A DNA stretch of 64,000 nt from Paramecium sonneborni (taxonomy: Eukaryota > Ciliophora > Oligohymenophorea > Peniculida > Parameciidae), in assembly GCA_905182985.1 (NCBI GenBank), contig CAJJDN010000026.1:127684-191683 (forward strand), written 5' to 3'. Below the pieces are notes generated by a model. It did not search any database. It saw only the letters and a program-made list of their open reading frames with translations, and was not told the origin of the DNA. Positions 1 through 12,230 of the stretch are shown piece after piece (the stretch's first letter is position 1; each line of letters starts with the position of its first letter). The translations under genes and the position numbers were made by a program.

Positions 1-674
1 ATATTTGTTGCTTTTTGTTTATTCTTCTTCCTTTTTCTTTATTGAATATAAATTAATAATTTATCCAATAAAACCTATCTATTCCATTGAAAAGTTCTTT
101 TTCCTTGCATTCCTTTAGAAAGATAAATATTACCATAAATTTTCATCTTTAACTCTAATTAATTTTTTTTCTTTCCGTATATTTAATTCATTAAACTTGA
201 AAAAGCTATACATAATTAAGTAAATTCATCTAAATTCTTTTCGAGGTTTTTGTTGAATATAAAATTATTTTTCATTGGATTAAACTTAATTTTTTAGAAA
301 TATTTTTATTTTATTATTTTTATATTATTTAATTTAATAGATCTTTAATATAGGTTTAGATAATCATATAGAAATAATTTAATAGATATTTTCCAGATTG
401 TTCAATTACCATACTCAGAAAGAAATATTAGTAATAAAAGTATGAAAGAATAATTTTTCATTGATTTTTCAAAGACTTACAAAATTTAGTAAGTTAACTT
501 TTATATTTAATTTAGTTGAGAAAAATTATTAAGCACATCAAAATCATATTATGATATGTAAAATCATCCTCTTAATCTAAAATTTTCTAAAATAATGGTA
601 AGATTTCATAAGAAAGAGGCATTAATTTTTTTAGTATTAAATATAATAATAATAAATTCTATATTATAAATTTA
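1..674. other. AT-rich left edge, no confident gene
   Basis: No recognisable domain is seen in this stretch. On the plus strand a TGA-free frame can be followed from about 340 to a TGA at 517-519, which could be the 3' end of a gene entering from the left. It is very AT-rich, has no recognisable protein motif, and I could not place exons upstream of it. The last 155 bp, up to the stop of the minus-strand FHA/BRCT gene, look like convergent intergenic DNA. Confidence 0.3.
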
Positions 675-2264
675 TCAAAGGAGATTTTTATATTTTAAGG
701 CGCTCTTGAATAAGCATTCAATAGGGCTTTATTAGTATTAGTCATAACCTACAATTTTGGTTTGATCTTTTGGTATTAGCATATAAATTTTGGTATTTTC
801 ATCATGTACTTAATGTACAAATTTACCACCTAAAGTTTCTATCAAAAATTCTAATTCAAAATGTTCAATATGATATACCATTTTTTTTGGAACAAATATT
901 GTAATATCATCGAGAGGTTGAATTTTGTCTTGCTTACTAAATGATATAAAATATTTTTGATTACCATTTTTAGAGTCTCTTTTAATATTATTTAAAATCA
1001 AAATTATATTCTTTACAAAACTCACTAGAAAATTTAACAAAATACTAATTGTGATCAAGAATTTCATATTAATTTATAGATCTAGTCAGCCAATCTCTAG
1101 AAATGATTGGTATTCCTTTAGCCAAAGCAATTAATAATTTAATTGATCTAAGTTAAACATTATCTTCCATAATAAGCATATTAAATGTATAATCTTCTAA
1201 ACATATTTGTATGTTTTGAATTAATAAAAACTATTATTCCTCTCTGCTTGGATGAAATCCTGAAAAAGCTATATTAAACTTCCATCTGCTACACTTTCTT
1301 TAACTCATTCTATTACTTTCTTTTTTTATATCTTTTGATAATTTATGATGACTTTTCTTTTTTGGAGAGCTTTCTCTATCCTTACGTTATGGCATAATTA
1401 AGTAATCTAATGTAGATTATTTCTTTTTTTATTTAGTTTTATTTTCTCCTGCTTTCTTATCCTTTGAATTTTTATTAAAATCAGGAGTTCCATGAGATAA
1501 TGTTTCAGTTTATTACTCAATATCATTGAATTATTATAAATCTGATTTATGATTAGATTAATTCTATTTAGTCAATTTATGATTAATTTTCTAATCATTT
1601 TCTTTGTTACTTTATTAATTATTTGATTATTCTTAATTAAATGAAACAGAATTTATATCATCATCTTAGTTTAATTCATTATTATTCTGCTCTTAATCTT
1701 AAATAAATTTGAAATATTATAATTCACATTATGGTGAGGTGTATAAACTTTCGACTACTTTTACTTCAATAGTAGAAAGTCTATCTTACAAATTAAATTA
1801 TTAATAATCTTTTTAAGGTTCTCTTATTTATTATTCTTTTTAAGGTTATTATTTTGGAGCAGATGGTTATTAAATGCCATCTATGACTTGAATTTTAGCT
1901 TCTATTGTTTACCCCAACCGAATTAAAAAATCCGCGGATTCAATATTTAAACTAATTTAACGAATGATTGTACCTTAAGACTGAATCCTTGGCTAATTAT
2001 TCAAAATCTCCATCTGCATTTTTATAATACACTGGACCATCTAAAACAATAAGTTCTATTTCATCTTCATTGAGTACAACACAGCAATGATTATTCACAA
2101 TTTATTTATTATTAATGCAAACTTCATGTTCTTAAGTATTTCCAACCATATTTGCTCCAATTTACAAGTTGAATTTAATTGGAAGGGCTAAAACATTTAA
2201 TCATGTTTATACCATTTTTATAAGGTAAAATAACAAACTTGACTGCTTTCTAAGTAAAAAACAT
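675..2264 (-). CDS. FHA-BRCT-BRCT protein, nibrin (NBS1)-like
   Basis: Predicted 504 residues with introns of 25, 22 and 28 nt; the spliced length is a multiple of three. An N-terminal FHA domain (about residues 15-110) shows the signatures GANMVGNTQEHEVCI and IVNNHCCVVLNEDEI. A low-complexity Q/N/K linker follows. Two BRCT-like modules lie at about 310-396 (core LAKGIPIISRDWLTRS) and 410-504 (core FLIETLGGKFVHQVHDE). FHA plus tandem BRCT is the layout of NBS1, the adaptor of the Mre11-Rad50 double-strand break complex, so a role in DNA repair or in programmed genome rearrangement is plausible. That is inference from domain order. The linker lacks an obvious Mre11-binding C-terminal tail, since the protein ends just after BRCT2. 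Other FHA-BRCT proteins are possible. Confidence 0.65.
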
Positions 2265-2312
2265 ATAAATAAAAATAATGATATAAATTAATCTTATTAA
2301 ACCCATAATTTA

Positions 2313-4746
2313 TCATAAGAATTCATGAATTGATTTGAGATACACCTTAAGGCTTCTTAAAATTTCCATTTTAGAATAGACATTATTATGAATCTCTGAT
2401 ATGTAAGATTGTTTCAAATCATTATTTTCTTTATATTTTTTTAAGATAATGATGGCTTCTAATAAGATCATAATCTAATTGATGAGTATTTCTTTACGTT
2501 CTTTATTAATATGGAGCTAAAAATCACAATAATATTTACTGCAAATCTTCTTGAGAAAGATATTTAGGATTCTAGTTCTTTAATATCTTAAGCTAATTCT
2601 TAAGAGTATGAATTTAGATAGTGCTGTAACAATTAGATACAAAATTGCATAACAAATACTTCATAATCCACTGATACTGGTATAGTGATTAAGACATCCT
2701 TTTCTTAGACTTAATAGAGCATGAGGTATAATCTCAAATACATGAGTAAATCCATATTTAATTTATTCTTTTTGATTCTAAATTCTTTAGTAATAGATGA
2801 AATAGGTATTTCAAATCCATTAAATTTGATTGTACCTGTGTCCCATTCTTCTGAACGAATCAATTTATTAATTGTGATTGTATCAAAAATCTATTTCTAA
2901 TTCGTAATCTTCTCTTTACAAATTTCTGTATTAAGCCATAACTTTGTTAGAATCAACATTATACCCTAAAATTAAAGGAGCTATATTTATTCTCAGGTAA
3001 AGTAAATCCATACCAGCTAAGTAAGAATCTATTTGTTCTTCTACCATAAGAAACAGTAACTTATTCATGTTTTTTTATAGGTTCAGTTGTTGTAATACAG
3101 AAATAAGCATCTTTATCATTTTCTTCTAACCAATCCCATTTTGATTCTTCACTACTATCACTTTCAGCTTCTTTATCCTCCTATTATTTTTATTCTTAAA
3201 TGAGAGATTTAACCTCTTTCTGTTAATCCTCCAGCATTTATTATTATTTCTATTTCAAAGCTTAGATCTATTGTGGAGGCAAACCTTTAATGGTTACTAA
3301 GTTTTTCTTTTCTAGCATTATGCTCAAAAAAAAATACCATTATTTAGACAAATTGTCAAAATGCTTTCAGTTTCTTTTTAGCTCTTTGTATCTCCATCGT
3401 TCTATTTTTTGTCTCCTTCTAAATTTTATGACTCTATTTAATTAGGCTATTCTGTTTATTATTCTTATTAATCTTATACTTTTTTTATGGCTCTCTATTT
3501 TTTTTTTTCTTCAAATTTAATTTTCCAATCAGTTAATTCTTTAATTTTCAAAGTTTCAAATTACTTATTTCTGGCGATTTCAACTTCTTCATCAGAATCA
3601 TTATCTTCACTATCTGAAGATGTAACAAATCCTAAATCCCAAAGGTTGACTTGTGGATTTTATATCATTTGTTCATAATTTATCCAATTGATCATGGCTC
3701 TTTTATCTTAATTAGATATATTATCTAAATTATCAATATCTTTCAATTGATTTTGGTTGAGAAATTTTTAGTTTGATAGAATATAATTTTTCTTTTAATC
3801 AACAAACTATTTTAGTTAAGATTCATCTTATGGTATATCAAGAGCATTTAAATTAATTTTGTTTGCTTTAAATTTATATTGTTCTTTGAGTAATTCAATA
3901 AATGAATCTTCTAAATTTTCGAGGTTTTCAAGATCACTATCACTATCATCTTTATTAATATTTCTTTTTTATTTAGCAAGAAGCCTTTCTTATTCTAGCT
4001 TTTCAATTTTTGAATGAACCAAATAATGTGTACAGGCTTTGTTGGAATGATTGAGAAAATCAGCAATTGGAATCATGCTAGTAGATTTTAATGACCAGCC
4101 AAAACATCTGCTCATAACACTTTAAGCAGCCCAATAAAAGTCTTCTTTATCTGTTGGTCGTATTTCTCCAAAGATTTAAACAAATTCATCAAATATATTT
4201 TTGGCTTAGTTCCATAAATCTTTTAGATCATCCTTAACAATAGCAAATTCATCAAGTATTATTGGATCTTCAATATAACTAAGTTCTTCTTTAGACCAAT
4301 CTATTAAAGTGTTATTCGATTGTATAGCTTGAATGTATGGATGATAAAATGACTGTTCACCCTTTTTCTTTTCATTAAACAAATAGAAAACTAAACTTAT
4401 TATGATCAAAGTTACTTAAGATATTAAATTCTGCATCGGATGTCTCATTTTCATCGAATAATTCTGGATGCTTATCATAAACAACAGATAAGGAGCTAAT
4501 TTTGCATTTTTCTTAGGATATGATCAATGGTTAGGGTACACAGATAATTGCCTGATATTTATGATAAAGTTAAAATACTGTATTAGGAGCAATATCTTTA
4601 GTGGCAACAACTCCAGTGAGATCTCCAAAGGCTGCTGGCATATCTACATCCTTGATGATGACACCATTATCAAGTCCCCATTTTAAGAGATTTTAATATT
4701 TGGGATTAAGCTTCAATTCATCTGTTTTGTTTTGATCAAAGAGCAT
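2313..4746 (-). CDS. SET-domain lysine methyltransferase, RuBisCO-LSMT/SETD3-6 type
   Basis: Predicted 778 residues with introns of 25, 26, 23 and 23 nt, in frame when spliced. The N-terminal SET half starts WGLDNGVIIKDVDMPAAFGD. It reaches the substrate pocket motif MSRCFGWSLKSTSMIPIADF followed by LNHSNKA near residue 225. The closing SET motif, VTVSYGRRTNRFLLSWYGF, comes only near residue 550. In between lies an insertion of roughly 300 Q/K/E/D-rich residues. The C-terminal half matches the helical substrate-binding domain of this family. The family uses S-adenosylmethionine to methylate lysine or histidine of non-histone proteins; the substrate here is unknown. The gene ends 48 bp upstream of the start of the FHA/BRCT gene, on the same strand. 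Confidence 0.82.
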
Positions 4747-4779
4747 AAATATAAATATATAAAATGTAATTAAAAAGAG

Positions 4780-6207
4780 TCAATCACGATTTAAATTAAG
4801 CAATTTGTTGAGTGATGAATGAGTTTTGGTGGCTTCAACTAAAAATGAATAATAAGATGGCCAATCAAAATGAGATTGATTGTTCTTTTTAACTTATTTT
4901 AAAAATTCGACCTTCAATTATTGTATAAGACTGTTAACACTTTGAATGCTTTTGAAATCTTTCATTTTTTTCATTTATTGTTTAAAAGTGTCTCGTAGAA
5001 GTTTATCAATATAGATGATGGGAATTAAACCGCACTATTCTTCATCATAGTTATCAAAGACCTTCTTCATTAAGACTTATGGAGTTTATCTTCTTTGCAT
5101 AGACTCTTCAGAACATAAGTATTGCATCCATTCACATCTTTCAATAATATTATTATGATTAGTATCAATAGTTTACATTTCTTAATTGATTCTGAAATAG
5201 TCAGGCTCTTCGTCTTCATAAAGCCAAATGAGTAATTTCAGATCTTTAATATTGATGATAGATAATTGATTGACATCTGTGATAGAATACACATTCCAAG
5301 CTCTGATGATATCTAGGTAATCACTCTTCTTTACAGATATATTTGATAACAAATGTTAGTTTTTTTTGTGATCAGCCTTCCAAGCCCAAAGATCTTTTTA
5401 TTATTATGAAGTATCTTCTTAACCAATACTTTTAGATCTTAAAGTGTATTCGATTATCATATAGAAAAGTGTATCAATTGATAATTAATCGATTCCCTTA
5501 TAAATTGCATATAGATTTTATTATAATTTAATTGCTGGGACTTATGGTGCTTTGCATTCTCTTAACCATTTATTAAACTGTTATTCAGATTCATCCATAG
5601 CATTCACCATTCTTTTTAATGCATACTAATAAGTTTAAGTTCCTGAATATTATAACATAAATTCCTATAATTCATCATATTACACTGTCCACTCATAAAA
5701 CTCATCAAAATCAACATGTTTATTTTTATCTTCATCCATCATCTAGAAACAAACGTAACCCAATTTCTCTAATAAACTAACTGTTGGTATCACCAATCCA
5801 GCAATCTTACACATTGCTCTTACTGCACATTATAATGTACTTACCATCTCTTATTCTTCCAAAGTATTTGATAAATCAAAATCAAATAATCTAAAAACAA
5901 ACATACATTTTGTTTCAAAACTTTCACCACTAAATATTGCAAATGCTGCTAATGCTTCAAAAGTATGAACTGATAATTTCCCATCCTCTCCTGTCTAATC
6001 TGCCAATCTGTTAAATAGATCTATGCAATTATCAGTTAATGTTGCGAATATATCATCAAATTATTCTAAATTCAAATAACAATTCTATGGATAGTATTTA
6101 TCTATTGTGTCTACACAATCAAACAGTTCTCTCATAGTTATACTTTTTAATTTTACTATTAGAGAAGGATCGAATTAAGTTGCATGCTTCTAAAATATTT
6201 ATCCCAT
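4780..6207 (-). CDS. EF-hand calcium-binding protein
   Basis: Intronless frame of 475 residues. At least three EF-hand-like segments are visible: FRLFDFDLSNTLEEQEM, FQMMDEDKNKHVDFDEFYEW and TIDTNHNNIIERCEWMQYL. The second is a canonical loop with D/D/N/H/D plus a terminal acidic residue; the others are more degenerate. The protein begins MGQIFQKH, and the glycine at position 2 makes N-myristoylation possible. The layout resembles calcium sensors with paired hands followed by a long helical region. The start ATG is 30 bp from the stop of the MORN gene upstream on the same strand, and the stop lies 33 bp from the start of the SET gene. The exact family is not identified. Confidence 0.75.
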
Positions 6208-6237
6208 TATATATATAGTATATACAAAATATTAAAT

Positions 6238-7064
6238 TCAATTCTTATAAAACTTGTCGTCCTCCCATTCACCATTCACTTCAAAACCATCGTATCTCAT
6301 TAAACTTCCAAGTCCATTCCTTTTTCCATTCAAAAACTACATCAATTCAATTATTACATATCCCTAATAATAACTCCCATCTGGATAAGTATAAACTCCA
6401 TATCCATTTATATCATTGTTTTAAAATTGACCCTAATAACAACTCCCATCTCTCCAAAACATCATCCCCTCTCCATCCATCTTATTACATTTGAATTATC
6501 CTTAATATCTCATTTTTATTCAAATTCATACTTTGATCCATTACTTGACAGGTACACTCCATCTCCTTCTCTCATTCCTCTACTGAAATTTCCACAATAA
6601 ATTGATCCATCCTTCATATATTCTTCTCCATAACCATGCTTCTCATTATTTTCCCATTCTCCTTTATAAACCAAAGTATTATTCTTAATATATTCTCCAT
6701 ATCCCTAAAATCTATTATTTACTATGTTTCCCTCATAACTAAATATATTTATATAACTCATTTACTATTCATCCTAACTATATTCAAGTCTACATATTCC
6801 ATTTGCTCTTCCATTTATCCAATTACTAAATATTATGAACTACTATTACCCTTTCAATATTGATCCATTTGGGTAGATCAGGATCCCTAAACCATTTCTC
6901 TCCTCATTTTCCATCTCGCCTATATAAACCAAACCGTCTTCCAGTGTTTTTGCATTTGCTAAATTCTCTTTCTTTATAAGATTTTATTTGTGCTTTATGA
7001 TTTACTCGCTTTAATCTCGACATTCAGAATTTATTGTTCTCCCCTAAGAATATAATGTATACAT
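6238..7064 (-). CDS. MORN-repeat protein (minus-strand member of a divergent pair)
   Basis: Predicted 252 residues with introns of 24, 23 and 21 nt, in frame when spliced. It consists mostly of MORN repeats of the form Y-x-G-x-W/F-x5-G-x-G, for example VYKGEWENNEKHGYGEEYM, IYCGNFSRGMREGDGVYLS and YYQGQFQNN. About nine repeats can be counted. MORN repeats bind phospholipid or scaffold the cortex and basal bodies in ciliates and apicomplexans. No catalytic domain is attached, so a structural or membrane-associated role is inferred. It faces away from another MORN gene that begins at 7774, with about 710 bp between the starts. The 21-nt and 24-nt introns are multiples of three, which is uncommon in this window. 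Confidence 0.82.
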
Positions 7065-7773
7065 TTGATAAATTAATCTAAATTTATTCTAAATCTCATC
7101 TTTAATACTTTAAAAAGCATAATTTTAATTCAATCAATGACTTGATAATTAATATTATGTTTATTATTTTAACTGTTTTATTATTACATTATTTAAAAAC
7201 ACCTTCTAATATCTTTTACTATGAACTATAAATTTAATTCACATTTTGATACAGTTCAAAATTTATGATATTAATGTTAATCATGTTTTGATAATTCTAC
7301 TTACTTACAAGAATAGTAATTTACATAAAAATTAATAGATTGTATTATAACACAATTATACAAATTAATCTGATTTTAATTACTTAAATAATATAAACTT
7401 ACTACTAAATAATTATTTGAATTTTTTTGATAATGTAAAATATATTATATACTTTTTATTATGATTTAGAGAAATTTTAAAAATTAATCTTCAGATATCA
7501 ATTAATTGATGGTTTTAAATGAAAATTAAAATCTTATTTTATTAGTTGACTGATCAAATTAATTTTACACAAATTTAATTCTTATTTCAATAGTTAAATT
7601 AAAGACTTTATAATACTATAAGTTCTGTAGTTATGCTAGTATGTCATTTATAGTACAAGGTGTAAAAAGAATAAGTTTATTTAAAATTGAAAGAATATTA
7701 CTTGAAAATAAAAATGATAAAAGTAATAAATATATTATTGATTTCTTGTGAAATTAGTTAAATAATATATAAA
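7065..7773. promoter_or_regulatory. Divergent intergenic region between two MORN genes
   Basis: About 710 bp of AT-rich sequence separates the divergent start codons of the two MORN genes. A short frame starting at an ATG near 7640 runs only 35 codons to a TGA, has no recognisable motif and is not called. No defined promoter elements can be identified by eye. The duplicated block begins inside this region at 7450. Confidence 0.4.
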
Positions 7774-8925
7774 ATGAATTATTAAACAGTTTTAGATTAG
7801 ATAAAATGTTATGAACCACATTTTGAAGATTACAATTTTCTTGCTCTCTAAAAGGTTGATGCTCAATTAACAATCACTAATAGTTATATTTATTATGGTC
7901 AATTAGTAAATAATATGAGACATGGAAAAGGTTAGATGAGGATCTCTATGAGATAGGTATACTTTTATAATAAAATGGACGTAAATATGAAGGTTAATGG
8001 TAAAATGACCATAAATAAGGTTATGGTTGGGAATAGTTAACCAATGGTTCTTAATATGAGGGAAATTATTCAATAGGGAAACCAAATGGATAAGGTAAAT
8101 TTACATGGGCAAATGGAGAAGTTTATGAAGGACAATGGAATTCAGGTGTTAGAGAGGGTAGAGGTATTAAATTAATTTAAATATAAAGGAACATGGTATG
8201 GTTTAAAGGGATAAAAATATTAAGGGGAATGGATTAACAATCTAGCATGTGGTTATGGAGAATATATACATAGTAATGGAAATCGATATGTCGGAAATTT
8301 TAAGGATGGGCTTAAGAATGGAGAAGGTTTAGAATATTTTAGCAATGGTGATAGATATGAAGGGAACTATTTAAATGGTTAACCACATGGTTATGGATAA
8401 TATTATTGGAGTAATGGAACATTATTTTAAGGCTATTTTAAAGAAGGATTGAGATGTGGTTAAGGGTTTTGGAAAAGAAGTGAAGAATAATCAACGGATG
8501 AATATCAAGGAGAATATTATGAAGATAAAAAAAATGGATATGGAATTTATAGATGGTCAAATGGAAATGAATATCGTGGAAACTTTCTTAATGATTTTAA
8601 ACATGGATATGGTGAAATACATTATATTGATGGTAAAATACTCAAAGGAAATTGGGAATAAGGAAAATTTGTGGCCGAGGAGAATTACAATTTATCCAAA
8701 AAAACATCACACTCATTTGATAATCAAATTATTAAGATAGTTAATAATTCTCATTGTTTTAATTAGAGTTTTTAAAATTAAAATAAATTTATAGATAATC
8801 AATTCATTAATTGTAATTAAATTTAAAATAACGTTTATAATGATTGTGAAAATGAAAAGTTATGTAATTCATTTTCTGATGTAACTAATAATAATAATTA
8901 ATGTAAAAATAATAGTAATAATGAT
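7450..8925. repeat. Exact 1476-bp duplication, copy 1 (left of N at 8926)
   Basis: Bases 7450-8925 recur at 8927-10402 with a constant offset of 1477, separated by one N at 8926. The two copies encode identical reading frames throughout the parts compared. The best explanation is two overlapping contigs joined without merging. Confidence 0.92.
7774..8925 (+). pseudogene. Truncated duplicate of the MORN gene (assembly copy)
   Basis: This is the 5' part of the plus-strand MORN gene described at 9251-10618, identical in sequence. It is cut off by the N at 8926 before the C-terminal tail and stop. It starts at the ATG encoding MNYQTVLDQIK and carries the same two introns of 26 and 25 nt. It most likely does not exist as a separate gene in the organism. 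Confidence 0.85.
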
Positions 8926-8926
8926 N

Positions 8927-10402
8927 TACTTTTTATTATGATTTAGAGAAATTTTAAAAATTAATCTTCAGATATCAATTAATTGATGGTTTTAAATGAA
9001 AATTAAAATCTTATTTTATTAGTTGACTGATCAAATTAATTTTACACAAATTTAATTCTTATTTCAATAGTTAAATTAAAGACTTTATAATACTATAAGT
9101 TCTGTAGTTATGCTAGTATGTCATTTATAGTACAAGGTGTAAAAAGAATAAGTTTATTTAAAATTGAAAGAATATTACTTGAAAATAAAAATGATAAAAG
9201 TAATAAATATATTATTGATTTCTTGTGAAATTAGTTAAATAATATATAAAATGAATTATTAAACAGTTTTAGATTAGATAAAATGTTATGAACCACATTT
9301 TGAAGATTACAATTTTCTTGCTCTCTAAAAGGTTGATGCTCAATTAACAATCACTAATAGTTATATTTATTATGGTCAATTAGTAAATAATATGAGACAT
9401 GGAAAAGGTTAGATGAGGATCTCTATGAGATAGGTATACTTTTATAATAAAATGGACGTAAATATGAAGGTTAATGGTAAAATGACCATAAATAAGGTTA
9501 TGGTTGGGAATAGTTAACCAATGGTTCTTAATATGAGGGAAATTATTCAATAGGGAAACCAAATGGATAAGGTAAATTTACATGGGCAAATGGAGAAGTT
9601 TATGAAGGACAATGGAATTCAGGTGTTAGAGAGGGTAGAGGTATTAAATTAATTTAAATATAAAGGAACATGGTATGGTTTAAAGGGATAAAAATATTAA
9701 GGGGAATGGATTAACAATCTAGCATGTGGTTATGGAGAATATATACATAGTAATGGAAATCGATATGTCGGAAATTTTAAGGATGGGCTTAAGAATGGAG
9801 AAGGTTTAGAATATTTTAGCAATGGTGATAGATATGAAGGGAACTATTTAAATGGTTAACCACATGGTTATGGATAATATTATTGGAGTAATGGAACATT
9901 ATTTTAAGGCTATTTTAAAGAAGGATTGAGATGTGGTTAAGGGTTTTGGAAAAGAAGTGAAGAATAATCAACGGATGAATATCAAGGAGAATATTATGAA
10001 GATAAAAAAAATGGATATGGAATTTATAGATGGTCAAATGGAAATGAATATCGTGGAAACTTTCTTAATGATTTTAAACATGGATATGGTGAAATACATT
10101 ATATTGATGGTAAAATACTCAAAGGAAATTGGGAATAAGGAAAATTTGTGGCCGAGGAGAATTACAATTTATCCAAAAAAACATCACACTCATTTGATAA
10201 TCAAATTATTAAGATAGTTAATAATTCTCATTGTTTTAATTAGAGTTTTTAAAATTAAAATAAATTTATAGATAATCAATTCATTAATTGTAATTAAATT
10301 TAAAATAACGTTTATAATGATTGTGAAAATGAAAAGTTATGTAATTCATTTTCTGATGTAACTAATAATAATAATTAATGTAAAAATAATAGTAATAATG
10401 AT
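8927..10402. repeat. Exact 1476-bp duplication, copy 2
   Basis: Second copy of the block at 7450-8925. Only this copy continues into unique sequence on the right, so it carries the complete MORN gene. It includes about 324 bp of the upstream intergenic region repeated from the first copy. Confidence 0.92.
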
Positions 10403-10618
10403 CCAGCTACATCTTAAACTTTTAGGACAACTAAAACCATTCGTATAAGACAATATCAAAAAGAAAAATCCAAAAATATGAGTTAATAAACATCTTAAAA
10501 TGGACCTTCTACTCCAATAAAAGAGATTTCAGAAAAGAATGAAAAACAAAAAACATAGACAAAATTTTGTATCAAAGTATAAAATAACTTCTATCTTCAT
10601 CTACGTAGACCCAAATGA
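9251..10618 (+). CDS. MORN-repeat protein, complete copy
   Basis: Predicted 438 residues with introns of 26 and 25 nt; the spliced length is a multiple of three. About eight MORN repeats run from the YYGQLVNNMRHGKG unit to FRGNFLNDF-type units, including KYEGQWQNDHKQGYGWEQL, YEGNYSIGKPNGQGKF and YEGNYLNGQPHGYGQYYW. A polar Q/N/K-rich tail of roughly 130 residues follows without a recognised domain. Both introns interrupt repeats at a GKG or GRG turn, and correct splicing restores the repeat register, which supports the model. A lipid-binding or cortical scaffold role is inferred from the family. The opposite MORN gene at 6238-7064 may share its upstream region. Confidence 0.83.
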
Positions 10619-11277
10619 TACTCTATTTACAAAAATGATTCCATTGCTATTCATTTTATATAACAATATTACATGACATCATATCATATCCAATAAATAA
10701 ATTAAAAAAATTTTGATTTGCAAAAGAAACATCTCAATTAGAATTTTTTCTAACAATAATTTTGATTTATACATTAATTAGACAACAAATTAATCAAAAA
10801 AACTTATATAAATAGTTCTTCTCTCTCTCTATTTTAAATAAATGAGAAACTATTGATATTTTGATTTCAAACCATTCTAAACTTATCTCAATTAGATTTA
10901 GCTAACAGAATGTAAATAATTGCAAAATATAATTAATAAATTTTATAAGAAAAAAAAATACATATTTTAAATCAAATTACTTAATATTAATTATATTAAG
11001 AAAATTAATTAATAATTTTTTATTTTTGCATTTTATTCCATAAATAAATTAATATTCAAAATTTTTATACAGTGCTTTGTATTTGTAATGAGTATTGAGT
11101 AAAGAGAGGGGGTACAAATTAATTACAAATCAATAAGAATCTTATATATAAGATGAAATGGAGAGTAGGTTATACATTGTTAGTTTTTATTTTCAATATA
11201 GAATTGAAGCATGTAAGAATGTAAATGATGTAATTTATAAGAAAAAAAAAGAAAATTTTTGAGTAAATGATATTGAA
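10619..11277. other. Intergenic, no gene recognised
   Basis: Convergent region between the plus-strand MORN gene and the minus-strand membrane protein. It contains a short CT-rich run near 10815-10830 and many AT runs, but no supported frame. The second assembly duplication starts inside it at 10884. Confidence 0.4.
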
Positions 11278-12108
11278 TCACACAATTTCTCTGGCTAATT
11301 CAAATTCTCCAAAGAAATTCAAATTATTGAGTTCTTGACTTCCATAGACACTCCAAGTACCAATAAATTTATTTTCTTGATTATTATATACCCCTTTGAA
11401 TTATTGTAGTAAATATAGATGATCACATTTTTCATTCTTTTCTAATAATTCACAATCCAGACTTGTTCTCATATGAATATAAATTTCTTGTTCTAAGTTT
11501 GTAGATATGTGTCCTTCGGCTGACCAAGGATCTTTGCCATCTTCCACATTTATTTAAAGCTCCAATTTATTATGAGAAGTAAGGAAGGATTAAAACTTAA
11601 GAATTTTTTGAGTAGAGAAATTTTTATAATTGAAGCTGGTTAACTTCCATAAACTAAATTGCATCTAATCTTAAATTCTATTGAGAATTCCTATATTAGC
11701 TTGAAGTGATAAGCGCTTTTCTTACAATAGTTTTTGATCAATCTCTTTTTTAACTTTTTTCCTTCTACTAACTTCAATAATAGTTACACAAACACATATG
11801 AAGAGAATTAGACAAATATTAAGTATAATCACCGGATTACTATCATCATCATCCTTATCAGATTCTGACGTAATTGGTTATTTATTTTAAGAATTCTCAC
11901 CAATGTCATTTTTGGATAAAAATCTATCATTTGTAGAATATGAAGTATTCTATTGATTGCTATATTGAGCAATTAGCTAGGTTAGCTAAGTTAACATTTT
12001 ATGAAATTAAAATTTGTATAATCCTAACAATTCTTTTTATGAATATTAAGTATATTCCATATTATAATAGAAATTAGGTTCTTTATAATATAATATTTTG
12101 CTTGCCAT
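11278..12108 (-). CDS. Single-pass membrane protein of unknown function (copy 1)
   Basis: Intronless frame of 276 residues. A Q/N/S-rich N-terminal region is followed by one hydrophobic segment, NPVIILNICLILFICVCVT, near residues 100-120, preceded by acidic residues (SDKDDDDS) and followed by basic ones (EVSRRKKVKKE). This suggests the C-terminal half is cytosolic. The C-terminal half contains GTWSVYGSQELNNLNFFGEF, a pattern I do not recognise with confidence. An identical copy lies at 12690-13520 within the duplicated block, so there is probably one gene in reality. No function is assigned. Confidence 0.7.
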
Positions 12109-12230
12109 TTTGGTAATTTCATTAAGAATAATTTACAACAAAAGTTTTGTAGGATTAATGATAATAAAGAAAGAAGATAATAATAAAATTTGACATTTAT
12201 ACTCTTTTATAACAAATACCGTTGTTTGTT

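Noticed and set aside
810..1067. 85-residue standard-code ORF treated as a gene
   Set aside because: Its upstream part is in the wrong frame; the downstream part is the second BRCT exon. The ciliate-code model with three introns explains the whole locus.
7450..10402. Recent tandem gene duplication or insertion of a mobile element
   Set aside because: The copies are exact over coding and non-coding DNA, separated by a single N, and show no terminal inverted repeats, target-site duplication or transposase. Two more joints show the same pattern, so an assembly fault is the simpler explanation.
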